Positions 59,301 to 64,000 of a stretch of 64,000 bases of DNA are shown in pieces; position 1 is the first letter of the stretch; each line of letters opens with the position of its first letter. The position numbers and the translations under genes are program-made. The notes below the pieces were generated by a model, which was not told the DNA's origin, made no database searches, and saw only the letters and a list, made by a program, of their open reading frames with translations. This DNA is from Nipponacmea schrenckii (taxonomy: Eukaryota > Mollusca > Gastropoda > Lottiidae). The DNA lies in contig JAUJPP010000005.1 of NCBI GenBank assembly GCA_030562195.1, positions 8,738,826 through 8,802,825 of the forward strand, read 5' to 3'.

Positions 59301-61599
59301 CAATGAGGAGATTCCATGCATAGAAATGAATGGTAATACGCTGGTGTTTTTAACTTGGGAAATTAGAGTCGAAACAGAACTTAGATTCATATTGAGAAAA
59401 CCTAATTGAATTTTATTCCTAGTTCAGACTTCGCGTCTGCTTTAAGTGTTACAAAGTTGCATTTATTTCTGATGATTTCTGCACAGTAATATTCTAGAAT
59501 TATCTAGAAGTGTAAATTTAGCTTCTTGATATTGTTTTTTTTTCTGTGATTAGCAAGTCAAATTGGAATTCTATTCAAGGATGATTTTTTCCTAAAATAA
59601 AAACTTCACTGCACTAAGAGTTCTAAAATGGTAAATATTAAGTTTTTTACTCAAATGTAAGGATGTAGTGAGCTAAATTCTCTAAAGAAGACAGGCAATG
59701 CCATGTAGTGTGCAATGAGGGGTTTGGGCAAAGATACGACCAGAAAAAAATAATTTGTGTTGTTCGTTACCTACAAAAATTCACAAATATCGTAAAAGAT
59801 TAAATAGGATCAAGATCATACAAGATGTAAAGATGGCGCCACAAACCAAGAAAACAGACGGAGAACCACTATTAAGAACATCAACACAAATATCAGTCTG
59901 CCGAGAGTGTTTACCAAACTTGGTTTAAAATCGCCGATAGTCACAAATCCATGATGACTTTAATCATTTTCTTCCTTTTTCATCACGTAAATTAGAGAGC
60001 TCCCTTCCCGACCGCCATTGACCAACTTTCTGACTCACGGCCAATCATACAGCCTTTAATCAGTATTTGAAATTGTCTGCCATCTTTTTTAGCATTTTCT
60101 GTTTGTTTGAACAAGGTTGGACCATCAAAAAGCTTAACAAATGTGAGCTTTGTCCTTGCCTAGAAATCTCTTGTTTAGTTCATAAAACCAGCCAACACCA
60201 TACAATGAGTAATGAGGGAAACTTTATGATAGCAGTTTATTAGATAATTTTGATTTGCCTTCATTTGAAAAAGAACCCCCACCCCCTTCCTCTGGCCACC
60301 TCTCTTCTACTTACAACTAGATCAAAATGCATTACAAACTTTGGAGAATCCACACGATTTTAGCGTGCACTTATTTAAAGGGATTGTAAATAGATTTGAT
60401 GAGAAACAAGCATATTTCATGATTATTGAAACTTAGTAAAATTGCGGAACCATAGACGTCTGCTGATTGAAAAGAGTGTAAATTGATAATATCAGTGTCT
60501 CTGATACAAGTAAAGTATTTAAAAAAACTTCTTCACAATCTCTTTTAGATTTGGAGAGTCCACAAGATAAATTGTATTGATTTTGTTTCAATCTAAATCA
60601 AGACTGTCTTGTTGATGAATTAAAAAAACATGGTCCATGACCCAGAACACGATGTAAAAATTAGTTTCCGTGTAAAACGGTGATTTCATCCGAACGTCAT
60701 TTTCCACGGCCACATTTTCTCCTTTTACACAATCAAGCTTTTATGGTGAAAATGTTTGAAGTTGGAAGCCAAAGACGATTAAAAGAGTGGAGGAATTCTT
60801 TGCATTGATGGGTTAAAGCCTATTTAAGATTGGAGGAAACATTTTATGATTATATTTGTTCATGTTTTAATCAAATTGTTCCGAGCGTGAGACGGCCGCC
60901 ATCATCATTTGAATAATGATAAAATTCCAGTCAAACTTGTTGACAAATTCTTAATGATCTTCAGAGATTTTTTACGATCTGCGTTCCTTGAACTCCCGTA
61001 GGTTTTCTCATTATCAAATCATCGTGGCAGAAGACTAAATTAATCTTTTTGAACTTGGTTATAAATTTTGTCAAATGTCGTTGCCTGGACTCAAACCAAT
61101 GCAGACGTGACAAGTTTTTAAATGGGTAAAAGAAAGGGTTTAATATTTAGTTTTGATATGGTCATAAAATTAGTCAAATTCTATTGGTTGGATTCAAAAT
61201 AAAGTGACCCTGAAATGAAATGGAGTTTTACTTCCTATTCTTCTGCACTTTATGAGCTAATGAAGATGGGGATGCGAGCCTGAAATGAATTAGAGTTTTA
61301 CGCTCTACTCTTCTGCACTGCCACCCTAAAAGCTTCTAAAGAGACTGAAATAAAATGAATGGAAACTTTTTTTCTTGAGTTCTTCAAATTATAAAAACAA
61401 AAATAGTCTTACCTTGTCCAGTTGGAATCGGTGGTAGTTTATTGGGCACGGGGGTATCACAGCGAACGCCACCTTGTAACAATATCTTTCCCTGTGTTTT
61501 TAACACCACCGGGCGTTTATTTCCAATCTCGTAACTTGTAAAAACACATTTCAATTCGTTTTCATCGATATGTGGTAGATAAGCGATTGACACTTTCAA
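29204..61599 (-). CDS. PlexA: Plexin-A, semaphorin receptor (5' part outside the window)
   Basis: Twenty-seven well-supported exons, plus one broken exon and one doubtful exon, run on the minus strand (listed separately). They encode about 1,300 residues: the first IPT-like segment after PSI1, PSI2, IPT, PSI3, several IPT repeats, one TM helix, and the complete cytoplasmic region. The latter holds a coiled-coil juxtamembrane segment, the split Ras/Rap-GAP domain with its arginines (HPKLLLRR and LPLRFWVN) and the Rho-GTPase-binding domain ([11 protein letters not shown]). Segments such as [30 protein letters not shown] and [16 protein letters not shown] match the A class rather than B, which also ends in a PDZ motif lacking here (ends DGDAVC). 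Plexins bind semaphorins through Sema and turn off Rap/R-Ras for axon guidance and cell repulsion. The Sema domain and PSI1 are not found by 64000. Phases agree across all supported junctions except around the two abnormal exons. Confidence 0.93.
29385..29585 (+). mobile_element. tRNA-derived SINE in the last plexin intron
   Basis: Shows ctctttttgc-type core sequence, aaatttccctcattggacac, cccatcttcattagcc and the end with an ATTTATTTT tail. It lies antisense to plexin, between the last exon and the 35-bp minisatellite. Confidence 0.8.
29660..30243 (-). repeat. 35-bp minisatellite made of a plexin exon end and splice donor
   Basis: Sixteen copies of a 35-bp unit (acctct at 29680, then every 35 bp to 30030, then 30071 to 30211). 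On minus each unit reads tatgttaataagtattacac then agag|gtaaat, which is codons YVNKYYTE followed by a GT splice donor. The copy at the highest coordinates is contiguous with upstream exon codons ([15 protein letters not shown]), so it is the source. All others lie in the intron. Confidence 0.95.
30213..30354 (-). pseudogene. PlexA: Plexin-A penultimate exon, split by an internal duplication
   Basis: The expected exon should start in phase 0 after TEESR. At 30354 a good acceptor (ttgtttttaag) gives [10 protein letters not shown], matching the plexin-A LHxxxFNxxxALxEIY pattern. About ten codons on, the frame is lost and meets TAA. Lower down, a second copy of the same bases (aagaatttaa..caaag..gctttatat) resumes and continues correctly as [20 protein letters not shown] to the donor. 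The two copies are separated by AT-rich filler with an 11-base homopolymer. As assembled, the exon cannot be read through. It is either a real disrupting duplication or an assembly error. Confidence 0.75.
30309..30354 (-). repeat. Upstream copy of duplicated plexin exon segment
   Basis: The plus strand ataaagcattcatttgtatt repeats, with a few changes, as ataaagcaacctttgtttta at 30251-30270, followed in both by aaattctt. It carries the natural acceptor, while the other copy carries the natural 3' part. Confidence 0.75.
30403..30606. repeat. 22-bp minisatellite, about 9 copies
   Basis: The unit tgaatattcatgaaataac plus aaa, with a period of 22 bp. It includes the palindrome gaatattc. Two or three copies have ttcacg in place of ttcatg. 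It is intronic, just upstream of the broken plexin exon. Confidence 0.9.
30791..30866 (-). CDS. PlexA: Plexin-A exon, GAP C-terminal part
   Basis: Encodes [20 protein letters not shown] and ends EESR in phase 0 before GTAAGT. It is almost identical to the [16 protein letters not shown] block of plexin-A. Confidence 0.93.
31226..31438 (-). CDS. PlexA: Plexin-A exon, GAP catalytic (second arginine)
   Basis: Starts [20 protein letters not shown] and contains the third conserved GAP arginine in LPLRFW, followed by [20 protein letters not shown] and the segment [13 protein letters not shown]. Splice sites are ttctatttcag and GTAAGT. Confidence 0.95.
31897..32066 (-). CDS. PlexA: Plexin-A exon, GAP domain
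   Basis: Encodes [17 protein letters not shown] and [15 protein letters not shown], ending HTWKSN in phase 2 before GTAGGC. All are conserved plexin GAP segments. Confidence 0.95.
32222..32314 (-). CDS. PlexA: Plexin-A exon, RBD-to-GAP junction
   Basis: Encodes [20 protein letters not shown] and [11 protein letters not shown], matching the [18 protein letters not shown] block. It is exactly 93 bp, phase 0 on both sides. Confidence 0.94.
32530..32627 (-). CDS. PlexA: Plexin-A exon, RBD-to-GAP linker
   Basis: Encodes [20 protein letters not shown] and ends KSYHLV, the counterpart of the serine-rich linker and LWHLVK of plexin-A. Confidence 0.9.
32951..33038 (-). CDS. PlexA: Plexin-A exon, Rho-binding domain end
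   Basis: Encodes [20 protein letters not shown] and IISEKSLKY, corresponding to VTDGSSVALVPK. Phases match both neighbours. Confidence 0.92.
33187..33350 (-). CDS. PlexA: Plexin-A exon, Rho-binding domain
   Basis: Encodes [20 protein letters not shown], then [20 protein letters not shown] and LNSLAHYK, matching the [25 protein letters not shown] block. The first part is less conserved and a little longer. Confidence 0.92.
33970..34720. repeat. 86-bp minisatellite, about 9 copies, in a plexin intron
   Basis: The unit includes actctttattttacatggg and acatggtcctgtctaacatt, with a period of 86 bp. The first six copies are nearly clean. From about 34437 on, copies lose single bases at many points (acaggtcctg, gccataagac), which looks like consensus error or decay. 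Confidence 0.9.
34721..36888 (-). other. Plexin intron, rest
   Basis: AT-rich intron with a segment (35790-35900) holding agagagtccacatagcc, which also occurs repeatedly at 37545-37670 on the other strand and at 60545. No exon was recognised. Confidence 0.5.
36889..37048 (-). CDS. PlexA: Plexin-A exon, start of Rho-binding domain
   Basis: Encodes [20 protein letters not shown] and [17 protein letters not shown], the RBD core that binds Rac/Rnd GTPases in plexins. It ends in phase 1. Confidence 0.95.
37085..37235 (-). mobile_element. SINE 5' half with tRNA-like head
   Basis: The plus strand has gaggcaactgggctgaaaaa, then a tRNA-like end: taaccctgaacc and cttagccaccacagc (complement of a GTGGTGGCTAAG A-box-like stretch). 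It matches the 12880-12975 copy. Confidence 0.55.
37335..37481 (-). CDS. PlexA: Plexin-A exon, GAP domain N-part
   Basis: Encodes [38 protein letters not shown] and [11 protein letters not shown]. This block is the clearest class A match in the gene. Confidence 0.96.
37500..37680. repeat. Short repeat, 2-3 copies
   Basis: atatatgcagacctgttatc and agctatgtggactctctaaa recur about every 65 bp. Related pieces are at 35800 and 60545. Confidence 0.55.
37790..37856 (-). CDS. PlexA: Plexin-A exon, GAP domain
   Basis: Encodes [20 protein letters not shown], conserved in all plexins. The donor is AAG|GTCAGT. Confidence 0.95.
38203..38283 (-). CDS. PlexA: Plexin-A exon with arginine fingers
   Basis: Encodes [20 protein letters not shown] followed by KLLLRR, which holds the paired GAP arginines required for Rap/R-Ras GTP hydrolysis in plexins. 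It is flanked by phase 2 introns. Confidence 0.95.
38677..38870 (-). CDS. PlexA: Plexin-A exon, start of GAP domain
   Basis: Encodes [38 protein letters not shown] and [20 protein letters not shown], all matching the plexin GAP N-terminal helices. Confidence 0.95.
39262..39407 (-). CDS. PlexA: Plexin-A exon, juxtamembrane
   Basis: Encodes [40 protein letters not shown] and VVRELQ, the coiled-coil and hinge segment after the membrane. Confidence 0.95.
39480..39900 (-). repeat. Diverged tandem copies of the ggataacaacttagg repeat
   Basis: Several units read in reverse on plus, for example accagctggtagacaagatt and cctaagttcttatcctag. They lie in the plexin intron next to the TM exon. Confidence 0.55.
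39939..40176 (-). CDS. PlexA: Plexin-A exon, transmembrane helix
   Basis: Encodes a short extracellular piece, the TM helix [19 protein letters not shown] and FCIAYLV, then basic stop-transfer residues (KSRR) and the helix [18 protein letters not shown]. The glycine/alanine-rich TM is typical of plexins. Confidence 0.95.
40695..40853 (-). CDS. PlexA: Plexin-A exon, last IPT repeat
   Basis: Encodes [38 protein letters not shown] and EHPEVV. It is an IPT/TIG fold strand set just before the membrane. Confidence 0.9.
40890..41035 (-). repeat. Interspersed repeat fragment in plexin intron
   Basis: Phrases such as ccaaaagcttttgctaagga and aacccaagttgttatc match the ggataacaacttagg family read in reverse. 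Confidence 0.45.
41116..41355 (-). CDS. PlexA: Plexin-A exon, IPT repeat
   Basis: Encodes [20 protein letters not shown], then the [19 protein letters not shown] segment and NQYLTIN. It starts in phase 0, but the exon upstream ends in phase 2, so one exon is missing between them. Confidence 0.92.
41708..41825 (-). pseudogene. Candidate missing plexin IPT exon with three stops
   Basis: Acceptor tatattacag and donor GTAAGC bound 118 bases, exactly the phase pattern needed between the neighbouring exons. In that frame it begins GGLAIYLR, close to the IPT start (GG.AI...G), and later has PKMVIS, where plexin has PRIRA. It holds TAA at codon 9 after the split codon and TGA-TGA at codons 27-28. 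It may be a decayed exon or a coincidence; no other candidate was seen in the intron. Confidence 0.35.
41872..42040. repeat. 32-bp minisatellite, 5 copies
   Basis: tttgtggtctgaatcctaca followed by tagcctattta, repeated about every 32 bp. It lies in the same plexin intron as the candidate exon, 50 bp upstream of its acceptor. Confidence 0.85.
42350..42529 (-). CDS. PlexA: Plexin-A exon, IPT repeats
   Basis: Encodes [20 protein letters not shown] and [20 protein letters not shown]. It closes one IPT repeat and opens the next (DPTI.aIdP pattern). It ends in phase 2 at GTGAGT. Confidence 0.92.
42575..42780. repeat. 48-bp minisatellite filling a plexin intron
   Basis: gagttggattgtcgtctgct and cagtagaatagctgagccag recur about every 48 bp, 4 copies. 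The array reaches to within 10 bp of the next exon. Its length (a multiple of three) makes a false 70-codon frame. Confidence 0.85.
42787..42926 (-). CDS. PlexA: Plexin-A exon, IPT repeat
   Basis: Encodes [20 protein letters not shown] and [18 protein letters not shown], an archetypal IPT start (GP.SGGT.VTL.G). Confidence 0.95.
43000..43205 (+). repeat. ggatcctttctaccagctgg repeat, 3 copies
   Basis: Tandem units with tccttt, accagctgg, ttggtattgattttacaagg and aacttaggttcac. Same family as 48860-49215. Confidence 0.7.
43230..43300 (-). mobile_element. tRNA-like SINE head
   Basis: On minus, an A-box-like GTGGCTCAGTTAGTTAGATG is followed about 30 bases later by a B-box-like GGGTTCAATC. It supports a tRNA origin of the SINE family. 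It is not a functional tRNA gene, since no cloverleaf acceptor stem is evident. Confidence 0.6.
43380..43485 (-). CDS. PlexA: Plexin-A exon, IPT repeat
   Basis: Encodes [20 protein letters not shown] and NGLHFFQYV, completing an IPT repeat (C.tP.......v...F.yv). Confidence 0.94.
43775..43914 (-). CDS. PlexA: Plexin-A exon, IPT repeat
   Basis: Encodes [20 protein letters not shown], then [19 protein letters not shown]. It follows directly on PSI3, as in other plexins. Confidence 0.95.
43985..44080. repeat. Copy of interspersed repeat also at 18965
   Basis: aaaaatcaggacatgacgat and aattaggagatttaaaagcg match 18990-19040 with scattered changes. Confidence 0.5.
44142..44320 (-). CDS. PlexA: Plexin-A exon, PSI3 domain
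   Basis: Encodes [20 protein letters not shown], then [15 protein letters not shown] and ICPNPKI. It shows the cysteine-rich PSI signature CGxCLxxDxxxxCGWC. Confidence 0.96.
44462..44640 (-). mobile_element. tRNA-derived SINE
   Basis: The plus strand runs from aatggagtattacatccttc through ctgcaccttatgggctaatg and catgcagtgtgcaatgaggg to the ttttgtgattcaaattttt segment. It is in a plexin intron, in the same orientation as plexin. Confidence 0.8.
44853..44946 (-). CDS. PlexA: Plexin-A exon, IPT between PSI2 and PSI3
   Basis: Encodes [20 protein letters not shown] and [11 protein letters not shown], matching the LDLSVVWNGDFxIDNP strand. It ends in phase 1. Confidence 0.9.
45178..45294 (-). CDS. 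PlexA: Plexin-A exon, IPT between PSI2 and PSI3
   Basis: Encodes [39 protein letters not shown]. It is 117 bp, phase 0 on both sides. Confidence 0.9.
45400..45528 (-). CDS. PlexA: Plexin-A exon, IPT start after PSI2
   Basis: Encodes [20 protein letters not shown] and SVKAVNLY, matching the CPqi......i.vP......I.l.g.NL pattern of plexins. Confidence 0.92.
46391..46505 (-). CDS. PlexA: Plexin-A exon, PSI2 domain
   Basis: Encodes [20 protein letters not shown] and [12 protein letters not shown], the PSI signature CxxCxxSxFxCxWC. An 11.3-kb intron separates it from the exon upstream. Confidence 0.96.
48860..49215 (+). repeat. About 78-bp tandem repeat, 5 copies
   Basis: ggatcctttctaccagctgg, tccttgtccatacctcttgg, and caaggataacaacttaggtt recur in order. 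This is the longest run of a family scattered through the window in both orientations. Confidence 0.9.
51655..51792 (+). mobile_element. tRNA-derived SINE, internal part
   Basis: gaaagagtaggctaatgtcc, ctggcaaaatttccctcatt and gcacactgc are present. The 3' end is missing. Confidence 0.7.
52300..52700. repeat. Purine-rich GAAATGAAGGAAT simple repeat
   Basis: About 400 bases of variants of gaagaaatgaaggaatgaag grading into gaatgaataaa. The strand is almost free of C. A minus 73-codon frame across it is low-complexity and not a gene. Confidence 0.9.
53736..54130. repeat. 99-bp minisatellite, about 4 copies
   Basis: caaggtctgagtcagtg recurs at 53736, 53835, 53934 and 54033. The length is a multiple of three, so a 175-codon minus frame with repeated [17 protein letters not shown] appears. 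No signal peptide, splice context or non-repeat coding sequence supports a gene. Confidence 0.85.
55060..55425. repeat. Degenerate repeat, tctctatcatccagaccata
   Basis: tatcatccagaccataat followed by a variable spacer with gttcaatgaagc recurs about six times. It is more diverged than the other arrays. Confidence 0.65.
55910..56290. repeat. 29-30-bp minisatellite, about 13 copies
   Basis: aggtgatgtctagaatttaa plus cccagagtt or ccagcttt. Many 1-bp length changes between copies, and some fused half units. Confidence 0.9.
56770..57395. repeat. 85-bp minisatellite, about 7 copies
   Basis: aaataagtaaatatgtaact and tatcagagatttgatgactt recur about every 85 bp. The two copies at 57235-57320 carry many single-base deletions compared with the rest. 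Confidence 0.85.
57537..57780 (+). repeat. About 95-bp repeat, 3 copies, with tRNA A-box-like motif
   Basis: gggttgtagtccagttggtg followed by agagtgttgaaatctt, three times. tagtccagttgg fits the A-box consensus (TRGYNNARNNGG), so it may be a tRNA-derived element. It ends 30 bp before a plexin exon. Confidence 0.7.
57811..57901 (-). CDS. PlexA: Plexin-A exon, before PSI2
   Basis: Encodes [20 protein letters not shown] and [10 protein letters not shown], matching [25 protein letters not shown] of plexin-A. Phase 1 in and phase 2 out fit both neighbours. Confidence 0.95.
57902..61412 (-). other. Plexin intron
   Basis: No exon was recognised. It contains SINE end fragments near 57945, 59700 and 61215-61320 and the segment ggaaccatagacgtctg near 60450. 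Otherwise AT-rich. Confidence 0.55.
61413..61599 (-). CDS. PlexA: Plexin-A exon, IPT-like segment after PSI1
   Basis: Encodes [20 protein letters not shown], then [20 protein letters not shown] and TGQG. The LPPIPxGQ end is a plexin hallmark. It is the most 5' exon recognised, and the gene must continue beyond the window or into an unrecognised exon. Confidence 0.93.
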
Positions 61600-61612
61600 C
61601 TGAAATAAAAAA

Positions 61613-61738
61613 TGAAATGAATGGAGTTTTACTTCCTACTTTTCTGTACCTTCTAGGCTAATGAAGACGGGCAAAGCCATGCAGTGTGCTATGAGGGAAA
61701 TTTTTCCAGGACAGCGGCATTAGCCTGCTCTTTTTTCA
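61613..61738 (-). mobile_element. tRNA-derived SINE fragment
   Basis: aatggagttttacttcctac, aggctaatgaagacgggcaa and gcagtgtgctatgagggaaa. It abuts the start of the plexin exon at 61599 and passes straight into the next tandem array. Confidence 0.75.
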
Positions 61739-62092
61739 TTGGGTAGGAAAGACAGCAAATAACTAGACCTATGCTTTTGGGAGTGGGGTGTGTCCATTGG
61801 GTAGGAAAGACAGCAAATAACTAGACCTATGCTTTTGGGAGTGGGGTGTTCCCATTGGGTAGGAAAGACAGCAAATAACTAGACCTATGCTTTTGGGAGT
61901 GGGGTGTGTCCCATTGGGTAGGAAAGAAAGCAATAACTGGAACTATGCTTTTGGGAGTGGGGTGTGTCCCATTGGGTAGGAAAGAAAGCAATAACTGGAA
62001 CTATGCTTTTGGGAGTGGGGTGTGTCTCATTGGGAAGGAAAGAAAGCAAATAACTAGACCTATGCTTTTGGGAATGGGCTTTCTCATTCTTA
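61737..62092. repeat. 58-60-bp minisatellite, 6 copies
   Basis: cattgggtaggaaagacagc and tagacctatgcttttgggag recur six times. Copies 4-5 share actggaact, so the array grew by local duplication. Confidence 0.9.
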
Positions 62093-64000
62093 GAAGAAAG
62101 ATACAGCTTACCTTTGGGGAATCCCCGTCCTTTCTATTTTTAGTAAAATTGTGTATGTTTACCTCTGAGTGTAACACCTCCTCTGATTTTAAGGATTGTT
62201 GTGGGTACACTGATGACAAGTACAAAATCGTGAAAGACTTTAAGCATCTTTTCAAAACATCTAAAATTAACAAAGGTAAAAAAAATTTGGGTTGAAGCTT
62301 GATAAGTGACTCAAAAAAACTTATTTTAACGAGAAAATAAAAAAATTAATGGGTTAAAAAATAAACAACAACGATGGACTAAAATTATGTATGAAAAATC
62401 ACTATTGTAATAATCGAGATAAATATACCACCTGATTGGTTAAAAGAACTAAAATCATGTATTGAAATACAGAAAACTGATTGGATAATAAAACTAAAGT
62501 CGTAGAAAGAAAAATACAGGCATCTATTGGTTGTAAATGGTATTTTTAGTTTAACATAACCAATCAGATTAACATTAACATTCTTTGAAGTTTTCGTTTT
62601 TTTTTAAACTTTCAGCTTCAAAGACAATATAAAACAGAATCCATTAAAATGCAAAAATAATCAGCATAAATATGGTAGCTTAAATCATTCCAGTTAAATA
62701 CAAGACCAACAGAAAAGGGACATGCATACAGAACTAAATATGATATACCAATTAAATGTTGAAAATATTTTAACAGGTTTTTTGAAAAATAACAATACTT
62801 TCAGTATAGGATGAATACTGCTTTGATATAATGACGTCATAAAATGCATAGTTTTAGTGGAATCGCAGGAACCACAGACATCTGATTGAAAATTGGAATG
62901 CAGGAACCACAGAATTGATTTTGAGTTAATAGGAAAGAACGATTAAAATTGAGGTGGAATGCAGGAACCACAGACATTGATTTGAAAAGAAATGAAATGA
63001 CATGAACTTGAGTTTAATAACGCAATCGTCTTACCTTGCATATGGCTAATTTATTGGTCAAACCATCAGGCAATAGGAATTTTGCCAGACCTGTTTAGTT
63101 TCACTCGTTTTTAAATTCAGATTCGGGTTGCATAGCCTGTAGCAAGGCCTCGTTTATTGACCATCAGAACAACTAGAATTTTAATGCCCCATTGCCCGAT
63201 CCTGGTTTATTGTACCTCAGCCTAGAATTAATGCCCCAGGGCAAGGCCTTGGTTTATATGTATCAATATGAACGACTAGAAACTCTTTCCATGTCATTCC
63301 CTCAGGCCTGCATCACATTACATTCTCTTTAATTAAACACCCCTTATCATGAGAATCAAACGTTACGAGTAATCAAGATTCAAACTTTGAAATATTACTC
63401 ATGCTATATTAGCATATCAATAGATAATCTGGCGTCTGTAGACAATTAACCACCATATATGGAAATACTAGCAGAAAGCGCCATTCAATCATGGAACCAT
63501 GGAATCATATGTGAATCACTGAATTACAAAAGGTTATTTTAGAACCCGTGGAATCGCAGAAAGTCATTCATGCAAAGTGTAGGAATTTTTAATCAGGCGG
63601 TATAAACACGGGGAATCAACAAGTTGATGCCTGTTGCATCTGATTAAACGCCCGCTTGACTAATCCCAGTAATTTCTGAAATATTGGGGTCGTGAACCCT
63701 TGGGGTCAGAGTTTAATACGTTAAACATTTGCAATTCTTATGATTCATACATAGAGATGATTGATGAGGGAAGTGACATAAATGACGATAATTAACGTAA
63801 ACCTAGAAAGATTAAATGGTGGAAGAACGCTACACGATTGTATTTATCATTCCAATATTCAAATTGTAGCTGTACCAGACGTTATTACAAACCTTATTTA
63901 CGATTCAAATTCTGGTCAAATGTGCACGTTGTTATGCGTAATTGACTTAATTTGCATAATCATTTATTGATTGCGGGGTATTAATCATTTCGAAGTAAAA
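62093..64000. other. Plexin upstream region, no exon recognised
   Basis: One segment (62115-62266) has an acceptor-like and a donor-like site on minus (ttaattttag and AAAG|GTAAGC) with an open frame, but no PSI cysteine pattern. The plus strand of the same stretch also has an open frame (CNTSSDFKDCCGYTDDKYK). Three copies of ggaaccacagacat lie at 62865-62985. The rest is AT-rich. Confidence 0.4.

Noticed and set aside
61906..62295. 129-codon plus open frame as a gene
   Set aside because: Most of it is the 58-60-bp minisatellite; only the final part is non-repeat and it is ambiguous in strand.

Overview
This is an AT-rich animal nuclear window. It has split genes with GT-AG introns, tRNA-derived SINEs, many minisatellites, and receptor and lectin families that are typical of invertebrates. 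The gene content fits a lophotrochozoan, most likely a mollusc: an intronless multi-exon-free 7TM receptor with a cysteine-rich ectodomain, a somatomedin-B paralogue of it, a PAN plus C-type-lectin protein, and one plexin-A gene. The species is inference and cannot be fixed from the sequence alone.

Layout. 1-5.8 kb is gene-free: a 91-bp tandem repeat (410-815), SINE pieces, and a 59-bp array of about 13 copies (4462-5241). 5.87-9.83 kb (+) is a seven-exon gene for a 387-residue single-pass membrane protein with a signal peptide and two CUB-like modules. All splice phases close. 10.79-12.43 kb (-) is a single-exon secreted or surface protein with a somatomedin-B (SMB) domain, related to the ectodomain of the receptor at 15.14-18.32 kb but without its 7TM. 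13.08-13.85 kb is a frameshifted partial copy of that SMB gene, joined to a 25-bp satellite. 15.14-18.32 kb (-) is an intact 1059-residue adhesion/secretin-like GPCR in one exon. 19.40-20.86 kb (-) is a three-exon PAN/apple plus C-type lectin gene (240 aa). 21-24.9 kb is gene-free. 24.9-61.6 kb (-) is the 3' two thirds of a plexin-A gene: the likely 3'UTR, then 27 well-supported coding exons from the first IPT region after PSI1 through PSI2, PSI3, the IPT repeats, the TM helix and the whole Ras-GAP/RBD cytoplasmic region. Its Sema domain and PSI1 are not recognisable before position 64000, so the 5' end lies outside.

Together the genes are surface or secreted recognition proteins, plus one semaphorin receptor. 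No operon or bacterial-type system is present.

The most interesting signals are at the plexin gene. Its penultimate exon is split by an internal duplication. The 3' end of that exon, including the splice donor, is the unit of a 16-copy 35-bp minisatellite. One IPT exon is missing, and the only phase-compatible candidate for it carries three stop codons. A second minisatellite, in the CUB-like gene, is anchored the same way on a splice acceptor. Whether these are real alleles or long-read assembly artefacts is the main open question; some arrays show clusters of single-base deletions that argue for caution.
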